In this document: piece after piece, positions 38,801-52,800 of the stretch
Layout: every line of letters starts with the position of its first letter
Position numbering within the stretch: the stretch's first letter is position 1
Assembly (NCBI GenBank): GCA_034670405.1
Contig: JAXDDX010000010.1
Coordinates: 5,068,501 to 5,132,500, forward strand
Reading direction: 5' to 3'
From: Hoplostethus atlanticus
Lineage: Eukaryota; Chordata; Actinopteri; Trachichthyiformes; Trachichthyidae
Length of the DNA: 64,000 nucleotides
Made by a program: the position numbers and the translations under genes
The notes under the pieces: model-generated
Databases searched by the model: none
Seen by the model: only the letters and a program-made list of their open reading frames with translations
What the model was told of the DNA's origin: nothing

Positions 38801-41800
38801 CTGATTTTCAGTCTCGGATCAACTGAGCCCAGCTGTTGGGGAGAGCCAAATTCCCAGAATGCAATACTGCCAATACAATCTGAGTGTGCCAGCTGAGAGC
38901 TGGGGGATATTCAGCTCTCTGTGACAAGCAAGTGGGAAAGCTCAGTCTAATCAATAGAGGCAAAATGCTAGCCTGACTTTGGAAGTCAAGGTACTGTGGC
39001 ATTTTCAGCTGGTAAAGGAGAGAATTTATTTCAATCCAATTTGTGTGATGAGAACAGAGTATAGTGGGGAAAATAACCAACATAAATAACAAAAAACCCA
39101 AATAATCTGATCACATTGTTACTGACAGCATAATCATCACATTATTTGATAACACTGTTACTGACAGCAAAGCGCACTGGGGGCAAGTTTTACAAATCAG
39201 ATGGAGGGGAAAATCTAGACCTTCAGTGGCTACAGGGAGCTTTCCCCACAGCAATGTTATGACACCTTTTGAAAAGACAGAAGACTCTAGATTGACATTT
39301 TTGAAATTCTCCCATTTAGTTTGGAATGGGTTTAATGGGCCTTGGGGTCATAAAACATGGTCAACCTGTAAACGACCACATGAACTTTAAATTCAAGTAA
39401 AAACATGAAAATTGTTGAAATTGGAGTTACAAGGTTACAAGGTTACAAAGTTACGAACAGCAATATGTTCTGAGGGCAAGGTGTGTGTGGTACCTAGTTC
39501 CAGAAGTACAAGCTCAGACCTGGGTGCTGCCTGCTTGACAGCCTCTGAAAACATGCTGATACTCCACTGAAGCGCCTTGCTGCTGGCATACTGTACAGTG
39601 TGGATACTATGATGTTTGCAGGGCAATCAGGTATCTCTGCATTGTTATTTTGGATATAAATGTAGAATAAATGCTTCTTCTCACACTTTCATTGATATGT
39701 CTTTGCCGGTAACACAATTCTATCAAACAAGAAATTAAACATTGCAGCATTGATGCCAGGGAACAAAGAACGGTAGCGTCATCAAGATGTAGAGGAGCCT
39801 GGAGATGCTTCATTGACAGTGAATGGGAGACGGCCTATGTGGGCTCATGCAAAGTTTGTTCTGAACTGGGAAATAATAATACAGCGTGAGTATATGTCAA
39901 GGAGTCTGCTGGAGTTGCTCTCAAGAATCAACATGTACCTTCAGCAGGATAAGACAAAGGCTTAGAGGCTTGTGCCACTAGCCTAGAAATGCACTTTGCA
40001 TGACTGCTAAAAATACAGAGGCACACAGCCACATGTACATGTAAATATAAAACACACTACAGCCATGAGTTATGAGTGAGTCATAGCGTAAAGTGTGTCA
40101 TAATGTAGAGCATGACAGATTCTGTTCTGCTTTTCAACATTGTATTTTGTACAGGTAAGCAAAATACAGGGCAAGATAATATGTGTTTTTGTTTATCGAC
40201 CACAGTGGCTGGTGTTTCACAAAACTCACCACACACTTTCATTATTTTACAAGCCAGCTAGATTTTTAGAATGGACTAGCACCTCCAAATGATGGTTGGT
40301 TTCATGTGACAGTGGCTAGTTGAGTAGACAAAATCAACAGCCACAGCCAAAATTGACCAGAAACAAAGCCTTACCGTGATGCGCTTCATGTCCAGCTGTT
40401 TCAGATGAAGCACACAGCGCAGGACGGTCTGCTTGTACCATGTCTCCAGGGCTACAGGATTCCCATCCAGGGTGAGCTCAGAAAGGGAGCACGACTCTCC
40501 AAGGCAGGCTAGCTCATCAAAACTAGACGCAGAGAAAGAACATTTACATTTGCTTTATATTTTAGGCATTGACCTGACACTCTTACCCAGAGTGATTTAT
40601 AATAAGTACAACAGTAGAATAAGCATGAATTACTAGATGGCTGACAATACAAGCTGCCAATAGTAAGGAGTGCTCACACCATCCAGTGGCATGATGTACT
40701 GCAAACCTGAGTCATCCACTGGGTGGTTCAAGTAAGACAGCTTCCCCCAATCTCTGTTTTAATTCTTTAACCTTTTAGGCATATTAACAGAACAGGGATC
40801 AGCTGAAACAAAACATGAAAACCTGCTAATTTAGCAGCCCAGCACCACACTAGGGCCAATGAAGAGAGAACAATCCACTACAGTTACAAGGACGCCTGTG
40901 GCTAAAAGAGACATGAAGCAGCACAGTGGTGCTGTGTGAGGCGGAGATTCTATCATCACTAATTTGTGATAATGACCTTGATGAAAGGTTTGCCTGCAAC
41001 TACTTCAGTAACTACTCCATTGCACTATGTCTAACCATACCCAGAGGTTTCCTTGGCTTTTAGAAAAGGCTGAGGTAGTAACTTTAACTGACTCTTAAAG
41101 CATGCAAAAACATTAATGATGGCCGCTTAGAGCCCGTTAGGAGGCATTATGCAAGGTAAAAGCACAGTAATTAGCATTGGAGCTCAGTCGGATGCAAAGG
41201 AAAATTGTACAATCCACATATTTGAAAAAAAACAAAACACTTCAGTGGGGCACCAATATGAGGCGGTGATTTCCCAAGCAGCTTCATACAACAGGTAGTT
41301 TCAACCAACCAATTCCCTAAAGCACAGCTAGCCAGTGGAATGACTACCATGCTAATTCTTGCAGGAACTAGGGAGCTAATTCGTTTATTATAGTTTTTTT
41401 ATTCGTACATATGTACACTGCTTTGTAGAAAACCTTTCAGACAGCATACAGCATGTAATGGTAAGCGTTGTAGCCATCCATAGCTAGTGATTATGGGTAT
41501 TTCAGAGATGTCGTTGGTACTCAGCTGCATCTCATCCCTATTGCATCACTTTCCTACCTATAATCACAGTAAACAATGCTGTCTTGGGTATTATTGCTAT
41601 AATATAGGCCCTCAGTCCTTGCAGTGCAGTGAAATGTTTCAATGCACCTGTTCTTGGCTGTTCTTGTAGGTCCATTTCGATTCTCCATTGTTTGTTTCAT
41701 CATATTTGAAGAGTGGGGTGTGGTTGAAAACTCTGCAGCATCTAACTTTCTCCATTCCCCCCAGCCCTTGTCTATCTACTTCCCCATATTGATTCTGCCT

Positions 41801-43012
41801 TCCTCTTGCTGCAATCGATAACTTAAATAAGGTATGTATTCCAGGCAAGTACAAAATGAAAATGTGGGAATATCAAATGCCATCATTTTTATAAATAAAA
41901 TACACATTTTCTTGAAGGATTTTTTGCTCCAACACCCACCATTGGGGCTTTGACTGACCTACCTAGAAGACATGCTTGTTCTCCCGCTCTCTTCTCCCTA
42001 GCAACAGAGTGCAACTATTATCCTATCACCATTGTACAGGTCCAAAAGGTAGACATACCAGGTTTCTACACTGTGAGCATAGGTTCATAGGAGCTCATGT
42101 GCAGCTGATTCACTAGGGACTGGCATTGTCACAAACAATACTCAGGAAGTGTTTTCCCCTTAAACTGTCCATTGTAAAGTTTGAACATATTAAACTGATC
42201 AGGTGTGGTTAGTCATCATATTTGCAACATATATTGCTATTGAAACTTTGAGTCACTGATGATTTTTTTTTTTAACTCAACACCTTCACCAAGAAGCAGC
42301 AAAAAAAAGCCTGGTCCATTATATAATTGGGTCTAATAATGATAACGTATCCAGCTTGAAAAAAAATGTCACTGTAGAGCCCTGAAGAGACCAAGAATCC
42401 ACATCAACATTGATTGGTGCTCTTTGTTTGGGTGTGCCAGGTGCTGAATCATACAAATACTAGAGCAGGGGGCTGCTTGAAACATCAGGTCAGATGTATC
42501 ACAGCACAAGGTGACTGTGGTCCAGGAGGCTGATGGTAACACAGGCCTACTCTGAATCCCACATACAGGCCCCTCCTCCAGGCAAGTACAATACTAAGGC
42601 GGCCTCAGTCAGTGGGAAGCCTGCGTTGCCTTAACAAGTAAACTCTCTGACACATGAATTGTTTAGACTTGGCTCAGAAAGGCAGGAGTCAAAAACCACA
42701 GAGCACAGACATAGAAAAAGTGTAGATAGGGGGTTGACATACACGCTAAGCAACAAACCAGACCTCCCATTCATGCAACACATCTTCACCTGGCAACGCT
42801 GATCTTAAAATCCCTCAACTTCCAAACCTGTCATTCATTTTCGGGTGCAAGTGAGCTGCCCTCTCTAACGCTCCTTCCCTGTTGTTCAAATAACTTAAAA
42901 CACTGTCGCACACATTACTTAGGTAACGGCAAGCCAATTACCGACAATAAAGAGCGCATGGAGGTTGTCATCTGTAGGAGACTGTCCTCAGAGATCCTGT
43001 CCTTCGTTTGTG

Positions 43013-43073
<61 letters not shown>

Positions 43074-43503
43074 ACGCACTCTGCCTGCAGCATGTTGGCC
43101 AGGCCCAGCCCAGAGCCAAGGGAGGGGACACAGCGCTGGCCAGCCTCTATCCCTGTCCCTGCCCTGCGGGGAGGAGGGAGTTAAGCGGTAGGAGCTCTTA
43201 CCTGGTGATGTTGTTGCAGCTGAGAAAGAGGCGCTGCAAGCGGGGCAGCCGGTCCGCCTCAGTCTGGAATAAAAAAGAGAAACAGAGAGAGGAGAAAGAG
43301 AGAGATGGAGGGATGAGGAGAGGAGAAGGTGCTCAGGAAGAGGACACTGCATCGTCACTGTGCGTGGCTCAGAGCTCACCATCCCTCTCCATTCCCTCCG
43401 TCACCTTGCAGCTTCCAGCTCCGGCATACAGCAGCCCCATCCGCCCTGCGCATGCACACACACACACATATAGCACACTGCCTCGTCTGCACAGGGGAGG
43501 GGT

Positions 43504-43592
<89 letters not shown>

Positions 43593-44423
43593 AGGAAAGA
43601 AGGGGGAGGGGAGAGAGAGTGGAGTGTGTGCTGCGCTAATGCAGAGATCCCCTGCTGCAGGAGGCTCACTTGCACTGCCTATTGGAAATACACATGCACA
43701 TTCAGTCACACTCACACACTGCAGCTAGCTAGCTCGTCATACAAGAACAATAGGAAAAGCAAACGATAGAAGTGCATCTGAATTGTAGGCTGAATGGGAA
43801 TTGATTTGCTTTTTTGTCCAGAGGAGGCATCTGTTTCTTCAGGCAGGATCAGCATCAAAATCAATGAAGGGTTTTCTTTCAGGGGGTGGGGGTAAGGAGA
43901 AGCAGCTGGCTGGCAAGCTAAAGAGGACACCCATAGACACAGGCAATGTCACAACCACGACAGCTTCGGCTAACCAGATGATAGTGGGTGGAGGAAAGCA
44001 TGTTCAGCAGGGTGTGTGTGTGTGTGTGTGTTGTCAGGGTTGCGTGTGGTGGGAGCAGAGGGGAGAGGACACTCCCAGCAGCAGCCTGAACACGCTGCAT
44101 CAGCATCAGCCCCATATTGCAGCCTCCGCCTCACAGCCTCCTCCTGCACTGTTGCCTGCCTCCATTCAAGTAACATATTAGCCATGCATTCAGGCTATGC
44201 TAGCTCCTCTATAGAACACAGTGCAGCATTCTAGCACAAAGCCCCATCTGTTGGAAAGATCCTGTAGCACCCGTACACACACCTACCCACACCCACTCTC
44301 ACATACCGTATACACACTTCCCCATCTTTCTCCCACCCATTCCAATGACCCAGATACCCACAGTAGTTAATAAGTGAAGACAGAGGAGTAGTGCTGGAGA
44401 CAGCTCTTTACTTCAGTGTTTTA

Positions 44424-44455
<32 letters not shown>

Positions 44456-47400
44456 CACCGTGGATGCTCAGATGGACAGTGAAGGATAAAGTGTTTGCAG
44501 ATCAATGGCTCTGTCAATAACTCATGTTGTACGCATATGACCAGACACTAAAGGGGCATACATTAAACAACTCATGGCAAGTTACACAAATCACCAGCAA
44601 CAAAGGAAACATTAACGTGCCTCAACGTATTAGGACCAGAGACAGGCAGTGGGTTCTACCCTTCCAAGAGCTTTGGCTAAAAGGAAAGTATCTCATGTCA
44701 ATATCGTTTAAATCCTCATTCCCTTCTCTTAGCTTAAGATAGCTTGTATTTGCGCAGCTCAGAATTATTACCAAAATGGATATTTTCCATCTTTGCACTG
44801 AGAGTTGGTTGCTCAGGCACGGATGAAGATGAAACTGAAGCAAGTAAACGTGGACAGGCAGGCAGGCAGAGAATATAGTACAGCCACCCCTTCAGGCACA
44901 AAATACATGGGCTGCACCCTAATGAACACATGTAACCCCTGTATGGCCTCCTACTGCACCGCTGGAAGAGAACTGTTTTGAAATGCACACTAAATCTACC
45001 TCTCCTTCCTCATCAGACAGCAAGGAGGGGCTGAGTACTGTCTGCACACAATGCCTTTGAAATATGCCAATTTGCCAAGATGTGGACTGGTTGATTTGCC
45101 AGTACTAAATGTTTTTGAATGTCACTGTAAAATGTGTCAATATGTGATTGTGGCAAGCGGGCGTGGGAAGCCTCAGTCAGGAGAGACACAACAGGACAAT
45201 GGGCCCAAGTGATCTTTCTCGATATCTCTCTGTGTTTCAGTAGATGCTAGCAGACGAGCCAGTGGGCTGAGAGAGAGCTGAAGTTACAGGACGCTTGAGG
45301 AGTGGTGGCCTGTTCATCCTCAAAGGAGGAACATTATTGCTGACAGTGGTTTGTCTCTGGGAGCTGAATAAAAACAGAGAGAACATGAATCTACGTCCTT
45401 TCTTCCCTTCATAGACGTTTCAGGGGCTCCAGCTCCAGTTTACCAGAGTTACATACTTTTTGGATTTCTCCTTTATCTTTACCTCTTCATCTTTCTCTTT
45501 CTCTCATGGCTCTGTAAAGCCTCTCATGTGCATGGGAGGCATCAAGTCAGGAAACAAACTTTCTGCCAACGGTTCATTCACCCACAACTTTCATTACTTT
45601 ACCAGCCAAACATTTCAGTAGGAGGCACATGGACTGGATGCTAATGAACACATATGCCCTCCCGCTGTACTGTGGCAGCCGGCTGTGGTGCTGTTGAAAA
45701 GGAAAATTACATTTTGGAGGTTGGACACAGCAAAACCGTCAGAATAAGTCTACACCCATCAGAGTTCATTTATCACTTTGAGATGCGTTTGAACCCTTCC
45801 CCGGTCATATCAGCTCTGGGAGGGGAATAAACAACACTCCAATCATCACTTGTCAACACCAAATAATTCTCACTGAAAAATCAACACTTATAAGGATATA
45901 TCTCATCCACACATTCATGACCTTTGAATGTTACTTTATGCTTGTGTGTTATTTAAAAACAAATGATGGTTACATATTTACAAAGATAGAAAATACTTGA
46001 TGGGATGCTTGATGGTTGGTTACCTGCAAAAGTGGATGGTAGGGCAGACTAACATACCAGCCTCCAGCTGGTGGATGGCATCCCATCCTGGTATTCATTA
46101 AAATAACAAAGTGACGACAGAAGGGGGATATGCTCACCTATCACAACAAATTCAGTCCACAGTGGCTAACTGCTCCTTTAACTAGGGTGTTACAACACTG
46201 ATAGGCATTCGGCTCATGGCGTTCCAATTTTTGCACACGGGCTACGGGCGCTGTCTCATACTCTGTGATCTACCTGTGTAGGCGGTGTTGCAATAATTGA
46301 GTCTGATTAACATTTCTGACAACGGACACTCAAACAAACCATCTAACCACAGCTCTCCAAAACCTTCTCTGTTACATGATTATTCTGTGGTCACTGGAAT
46401 ATTGTCAGAGCACTATGGCATTCCTTACAATTAGTTGCTTATAATCTAGGGATTTAAGCGTATTCTACCATTATAAGTCATTCTGGATGAGAGTGTCAAC
46501 TAAATGCCTAAAATGTAAATGCAAAATTATGCTAATGACAGGAAGAACAATGTGATTCAAGACTTAAGAGTGTGATATCTATCACGATAACTAGTCAAAT
46601 TAAAACAGCTATCAAAAAAAGACAACGATACACAGGGACATTTTTTGGGCAACAATATTGTAGGGCAACATTTGCCAGCCTGAGCAACATTGATTTATTC
46701 ACATAGGGTGCCCAGAGATGATGTGGTGGTTGAGACCTCCTGCCACGGAAAGCACATGGGAAATGGGCTTCTCACTGTGCTGTTAAATATATACAGTATA
46801 TATATATATATATATATTTATAGTATAAGGAACATCTTTTTGCCAGGAGCCATGTAAGTAGACTTCTGGCTCTGTGTCTTACTTTGTTGCCTGTTGAGTG
46901 CATAGCCACTCCTCCTAAATGTCAGCTGTCAGATAATTCAGTGTAGATTAATTACAATTGAGGGAATACCGTCTCTACAACTCTGATAGTGTTTACTTGA
47001 GCATTAGCAGAACTGCCTACTGGTGCAGCACTAAACGGCAAAACAGTCTGCTGCAGAGAGACAGAAGCCAAGTGATTGCAGATGCCCTGATGAACACAGT
47101 TATATTTCAATACAGAAAACTAAAGTACAGAAAGTTAGAACCTAGTCATTTGTGATGTATGGGGAAACTGAATGAAACTTATGAAGACATATTTGTCGAA
47201 ATGTTGGTCATTCAACAGACATGTATAATAATATGACTTGCATTCAGGCTACAAGTGTGCAGAGACTTCTTATTTTAGCTGCGTAATGCTGCAGCCAGCA
47301 CCTCAGCAATCCAGGGGTGTGTTCTTTTTCTTTCTCTCAAAACGTGCAAGTCATGCCACCCAGCTCTGGCTCATACTGACACTACAGCAGCACAACCAAC

Positions 47401-49776
47401 TCAGAGTCTCTGCCTTCGCTGGTCTCTGCTCGTCTGTCGGTGAAGCGGCAGCCACAGCGCTCTGTCTGAGACTAAATATAGCATCTCTGTCTCAGACGGA
47501 GTGATGTCATCAATGGGCTGATGTGCTGCATAACAAAAGCCCACCAATGTAGTCTCTTCTTCCAAAAGCCTAATTGATCAGAGCCAATCAGCTGACAGTA
47601 TCCTGTGTAAGTGTGTGTGTATCTGTATTGCTATCCGTGTGTGCCTGTATGTCTGTGGGTGTGGGTGTGGGTGTGTGGGTGTATGCCTGTGCCTTCACCT
47701 CTTCATCCCTGCTCCACCCTCTTCTCACTGACAGCTTGCGTGTGTTAATTTTTCACACTTATACTGAGCTCTGGTGTAGGCAGATCACTCAACACTGCTG
47801 TCTCTGCTGCACGCAACAACACACACCACAAAAGAGCATGAAAGGTGCTCAGATAAATACACAGGTGCATGTTAGAGAGGTTTGAAATATTGTGAGCTAC
47901 TGAGTTTTGAGGCTGCTCTGCCTCAATAGCGTGGACTAGAGATGCAGTCTTAGTTGGCACGCAATAGGCCTCGGCTATTCTGTGCAAGAATGTCAGGTGC
48001 TTTGCAAACACGTACACATCCGCTGTTATACACAAAGCCCAACCTGAGACTGCAATCTCATAGTGTCATAAAACACATTTCCAGCCAACCCGGTTAATAA
48101 TCATAATCTACTGTGCCAATTTTCACTTTTGGATAGATTAGATCTTCTAATGATGCCGCAGGGAAATTTGGTTGCAGTAAATAGTAACAGGATACAGCAA
48201 GGAAAAATAGGATATAAATAAGAAATGAGATAATAGGGGTTATCTGAACATACTCATCTGACAACTTCAACAAAGAACATATTAAGTGGTAATCTGCAAT
48301 TTCCTCCTTTTTTTTGGTTTTGGCAACATCTTTGGTGCTAAGCGGTCATGGTTGTTTTTGCACTGCACTTCACAGAGATCACTTGGTAATCAACACTGTG
48401 TCTAGTACTGTTACATATTTTTTTCTTGGCAGTACCGCTCTTTTCTTTGTCTGTTCAACCACTGTTCTTCTTCTATCTATTCCAAACCAAACTGTCACTG
48501 CTGGAAATGTAAAATGCATCACCTCCTGTTCAGAGGAAGTTTCGACACTGGGTGTTTAAGATAAATATAAAAGCTTTCAACAACTGGGCATTGTGTTACA
48601 TCAATGGGTGACAGAGAGTACCAAAAGAGATTTTTTTACATGAAAATGTCTCTGATTATTACTTTAAGTAGAAATGTATGAAAAAAAGAGAATGTGTAAA
48701 ACAGCAGCAGTAGTAGCAGTCCAACTTATGGGACAAAAAAGATTAAATGAAATAAGTTAAAATCAGTATATATGTGCAACATATAACAAATGAAAAGAAT
48801 GTGAGAATATGAAGAAGAAGAATGAAAATTATACCACAAACATGATGTGCAAAAATGTGCTCATATTTACATTAACAGGACTACAGAGGGCCATACATAT
48901 GTATAGAAAGTGTCTAGGTATGTAGACGTGCAAACTATAGCCTACACCTTACAGGTCAGAGGATGACTGAGACAGACATACAAGTAAGCCATGAACTTCT
49001 TTTGAAACTCACTCACAGCGTCTTTTCCGGTCCAAAAATCCACTTTACATCTGCCGTGAATGAAAGGGAAAACCTGGACACCTGGAGGAGGATGCGTATT
49101 TACTTTGTGCCTGCTGTAAGCACTTGGCAGCAAACACCTCTAATGACAGAGACCGCAGAATCTGCTGAGAGGTGGGATTTTTTTCTTTTCCCCTCTTGTG
49201 CATCCAATAAAACGTTAGGAGTGGAAGTGTTTCTCGATCAAAACTTGGAGGCAGCGGATAGGGCGAGTGGCGTTCAGGGGTTTCAGTTGATAAGACACAA
49301 TGCTGGATTGCGTCTTATTTTCCACCCCACAAAGCAGCAGAGGGCTTGGGGGATTTGCATACAAATGAAGGGCCGTGTTTAGGCGTGCACTGTTCTGTTG
49401 ATCACATTAAAACTATAGAAACCAGGAGGAGTCCATTTCTGTTTTTAGAATATCCAGTTTCTCTTCCGCCGAGCCACAAAGTCGGCGGGAGGTTGTGGGT
49501 AATGAGCTATGTCTCCCTAGGTAACACCATAAAGATTTGAATTTCACCAGAGACTTTTTTTTTTCTGAGGCGTCTATTTATGTTATTCTTATGTTTGTTG
49601 TTTTATGACTGTAAAATGACTACATGTGATCTCAAAACAGAGCGGACATGCAGTAACCATGCAAAGGACCTGTTCCAAAAGGATGAAAGATGTTGGGCGC
49701 TACCAGCACACATTATCACTTACATATCTTTCTGAGATACAAAAACAAGCCTTAGGAAAGTATGCCAGGGGGTTGC

Positions 49777-49817
<41 letters not shown>

Positions 49818-52800
49818 TTCATCAAAATGTAGCTGGAATCATTCATGTGTTATCATTGGCAGTGGTAGCAACACAGAGCACAGGAGATATTACACACCTG
49901 AACCGAGCACCATCCTCGGCTATTACAGGCGACAGGGCAGCTGAAGTGTTTATGATCTGGGGCCAGGTTTGAATCATTACAGCCCTGAGCCATTACATCT
50001 GTACAGTGCATTAGTATGAGGACTACAGATCAGACACGGCACAGCTGCCTCAATACACACACACACACACACACACACACAAGCCTTGGAGTACAAAACA
50101 ACCAGTTTCCAACCACCTTAGACCCTCACTGAGGACAAGGAAAAAGTCCCCACGAAAAACTAGTACTGCAACAGCCACTGCAGCCTATTTTTTCTAAATT
50201 GAGGAACTGAATAGGTATATTGTAACAAACAACTCTAATATGTCAAACTTTCACTGGCCCAACAGGGAAGAAAAACTGAATTTCCTGAAGATGTCCTCTC
50301 GGAGGTGTAGCAACAGTGTAGATGGGACTCATTTGTAACCCCCCCCCCTTCACCAATCAGGAATCAAGAAGGGGCCTCTCACCACCATGGAGACGCAGTT
50401 GTGACGCAGGTTGAGTTCGGTCAGAGACTCCATGCCACGCAGGTTTTCCACTCTGGATATGCTGTTTCCTGCTAGGTTCAGCACCCGCAGCTCACTCAGA
50501 TGAGACATGTTCTCTATCTTGGAGATCTGGATGAAAGCAAAGCAAGTCAAAGACAGTTTGTAAGTAAAATGATCATTTAAATAATAACAATCTATATAGA
50601 GATACACCCAGAGTGGAAGAACTAACTGAGAAAAACCATCTCCCCATCCAAACCACATATTGTAAGATCATCAGATAACCAAATCTAAACATCTGTCATA
50701 ACGTATACAATATAGTACATAACATATTTAGCTAACTGGTTATCTGTACCCTGAAAATGCTCGATAGTATGATTAGAACAAAGAAGCTAGAAACCAGTGT
50801 ACTCTCATGAACCTCAGAGTGAACAATTCCACAGCAACAAACTGGCCTTGTTGTGGCCATGTGGTGCTCTGATATTTAAAGTTCATGTCAAGACTCCTGT
50901 CTGCCCTTCCAAATGATCAGAATTTCAACGTCAAAACAATAACAAACGAGTTAACATTAACAGAACAGAATGTCTTGGTGAAGAATAAAAGTCGATTGTG
51001 AAATCTTGTCCTGTGTCCCCCACGTCTCTCTGGGAGAGGGATACTTGGGGCTGTCAGAACGAAAGTCTAACTAGTTCAGGAGAATCCCCCAGTGGCTGTC
51101 GCTCCAACACTGAGGTGTTGGCCTCTCTATAGTGCACACTGTATCTGAGAGGAAGGGGTCAAAAGAGCACCCTCAAAGGTTAAGTAGGCTCATCAGAAAG
51201 ATTCCTACAGTGAGTTTGATGTAGTGAAGAATAGAGGCAAACAGAGGAGGAATATTAGGGAAGGTTAGGGTTAGTACATTCTCATTTTCAACAACTCATT
51301 TTTGAGACACACATTTGTGTTACTTTTTAGCACACCATGTTAAAAACAAATCATACTGACACAACTTGCGTTGTTATTATATGTTGTCCCAAACTAGACA
51401 CGTGGATATACTGAAAAGTGCAGAGAGTCTGCATAGTGTTCAGATGCAAGGAGGGTCCTTTAGTTTTTCCTCAACTGAGGAGGAGAACCTGGGGATGACA
51501 GCATGCTCTTTAAATAAGACATCAAGAGAGATGTCAATAAATACTCTTCATCATCCTTTTTCAGTGACATGGCTGAAACCTGTCAAACGGTTCTATGTCA
51601 TAGATGTTTGTAGTCTTTGCTGCCCAGCTGTACTGACAGAGTGTGCACAGGTGGCAGCATAGTTAAAACAGAATGACAATAGCCCCTGTGCACTAAGCCC
51701 TCTCCAAACAGCCCCTTGAAACACCGTCTGTTTTGGCTGCTGAAGGATATCAGAGTGAGGTCATCAGGCTGCATTCAAATGAAGCCTTGACACTAGTTGT
51801 GTAGGAGTTTCACCCTCAGTCGACACAGGACAGTGGTAGCCCGAAGGATAGAGAAACAGGGTTGTGACTGGAAGGTTTCTGGTTCTAATCACAGGACCAG
51901 CCAGGGAGAGCGAAAAGTTCCCCACTTTTATATGTGTGTGAATGTGAAGCAGGGAGAGGCCAAAAAAAGGACACACCAATTTAATAACCTAGTGTCAAAA
52001 TGATTTGTATTTTTGTGTTCCCACAACTTGAGAACTTGAGATGCACACCTGCATGCATATCGACAAATGCATATTCAAGACTCTCAAGACAGGATTTGTA
52101 CTTTTGAGATGCGTGTTTGCTGTGCACAATTTATTTTTCACATTTGTGACGTGAAAAAAACATGTGTAAATTGTTTTGGCATCAACTTCCCTCCATACTT
52201 GTGCTCAGCAAACCTTCCATGTAATTCAAGGTTACCCTGCAGGGTTAGCTTTATCTCAGACCCAGGCTTGGGCATCCCTGACCTAAGACATGCATCCACA
52301 TCACCACACAGAAACATCATCTCCTCCATCTACGCCCGTCTCTCACCGGAATAGATTGGATAATCTCGTTTGAAAATATTTAAGGAGCTAGTGTTACAGA
52401 CCACAACTTAGGTGCTTTCCATTGACGCAGGCCAGGCATCCAAAATATGTTGAGGTGGTTTTCCGACTTGAATTATTCCCGCTAGCTTATGAAAAACATG
52501 TTAACTGTACATGCTGTGCTACTGAGATTACAGGGTGCCTGCAGGTTTCATCAACTTCAATTTAAGATTTCTTAAGACCTTTTTATTGCCAGTTAGAATG
52601 AAATACAACACCAATTTCATTTGAAAAAACACGAAAATGAAAACAGCTGTAGACCTATCAGATCTACATGACTGCACTGATTTCTCAACGGTGCACCAAA
52701 AAAACAACAACACAATTTTTAAGACTTCTAAAACTCAACTTAAGATTTATAATGCTTCATTTAAATGTATCCAAGACCATTTAAGGCCTTGAGTTTAGAT

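Larger units (their letters stand above)
43264..50382. other. LRRC49 intron 8
   Basis: 7.1 kb with a GA tract, several GT and TA repeats and LINE fragments. Long frames around 43.4-43.7 kb are GA-repeat translations (ER or LS repeats), not genes. No other gene seen. Confidence 0.8.

Noticed and set aside
42965-43715. Open frames rich in CVCV, ERER or LSLS
   Set aside because: Translations of GT and GA microsatellites.
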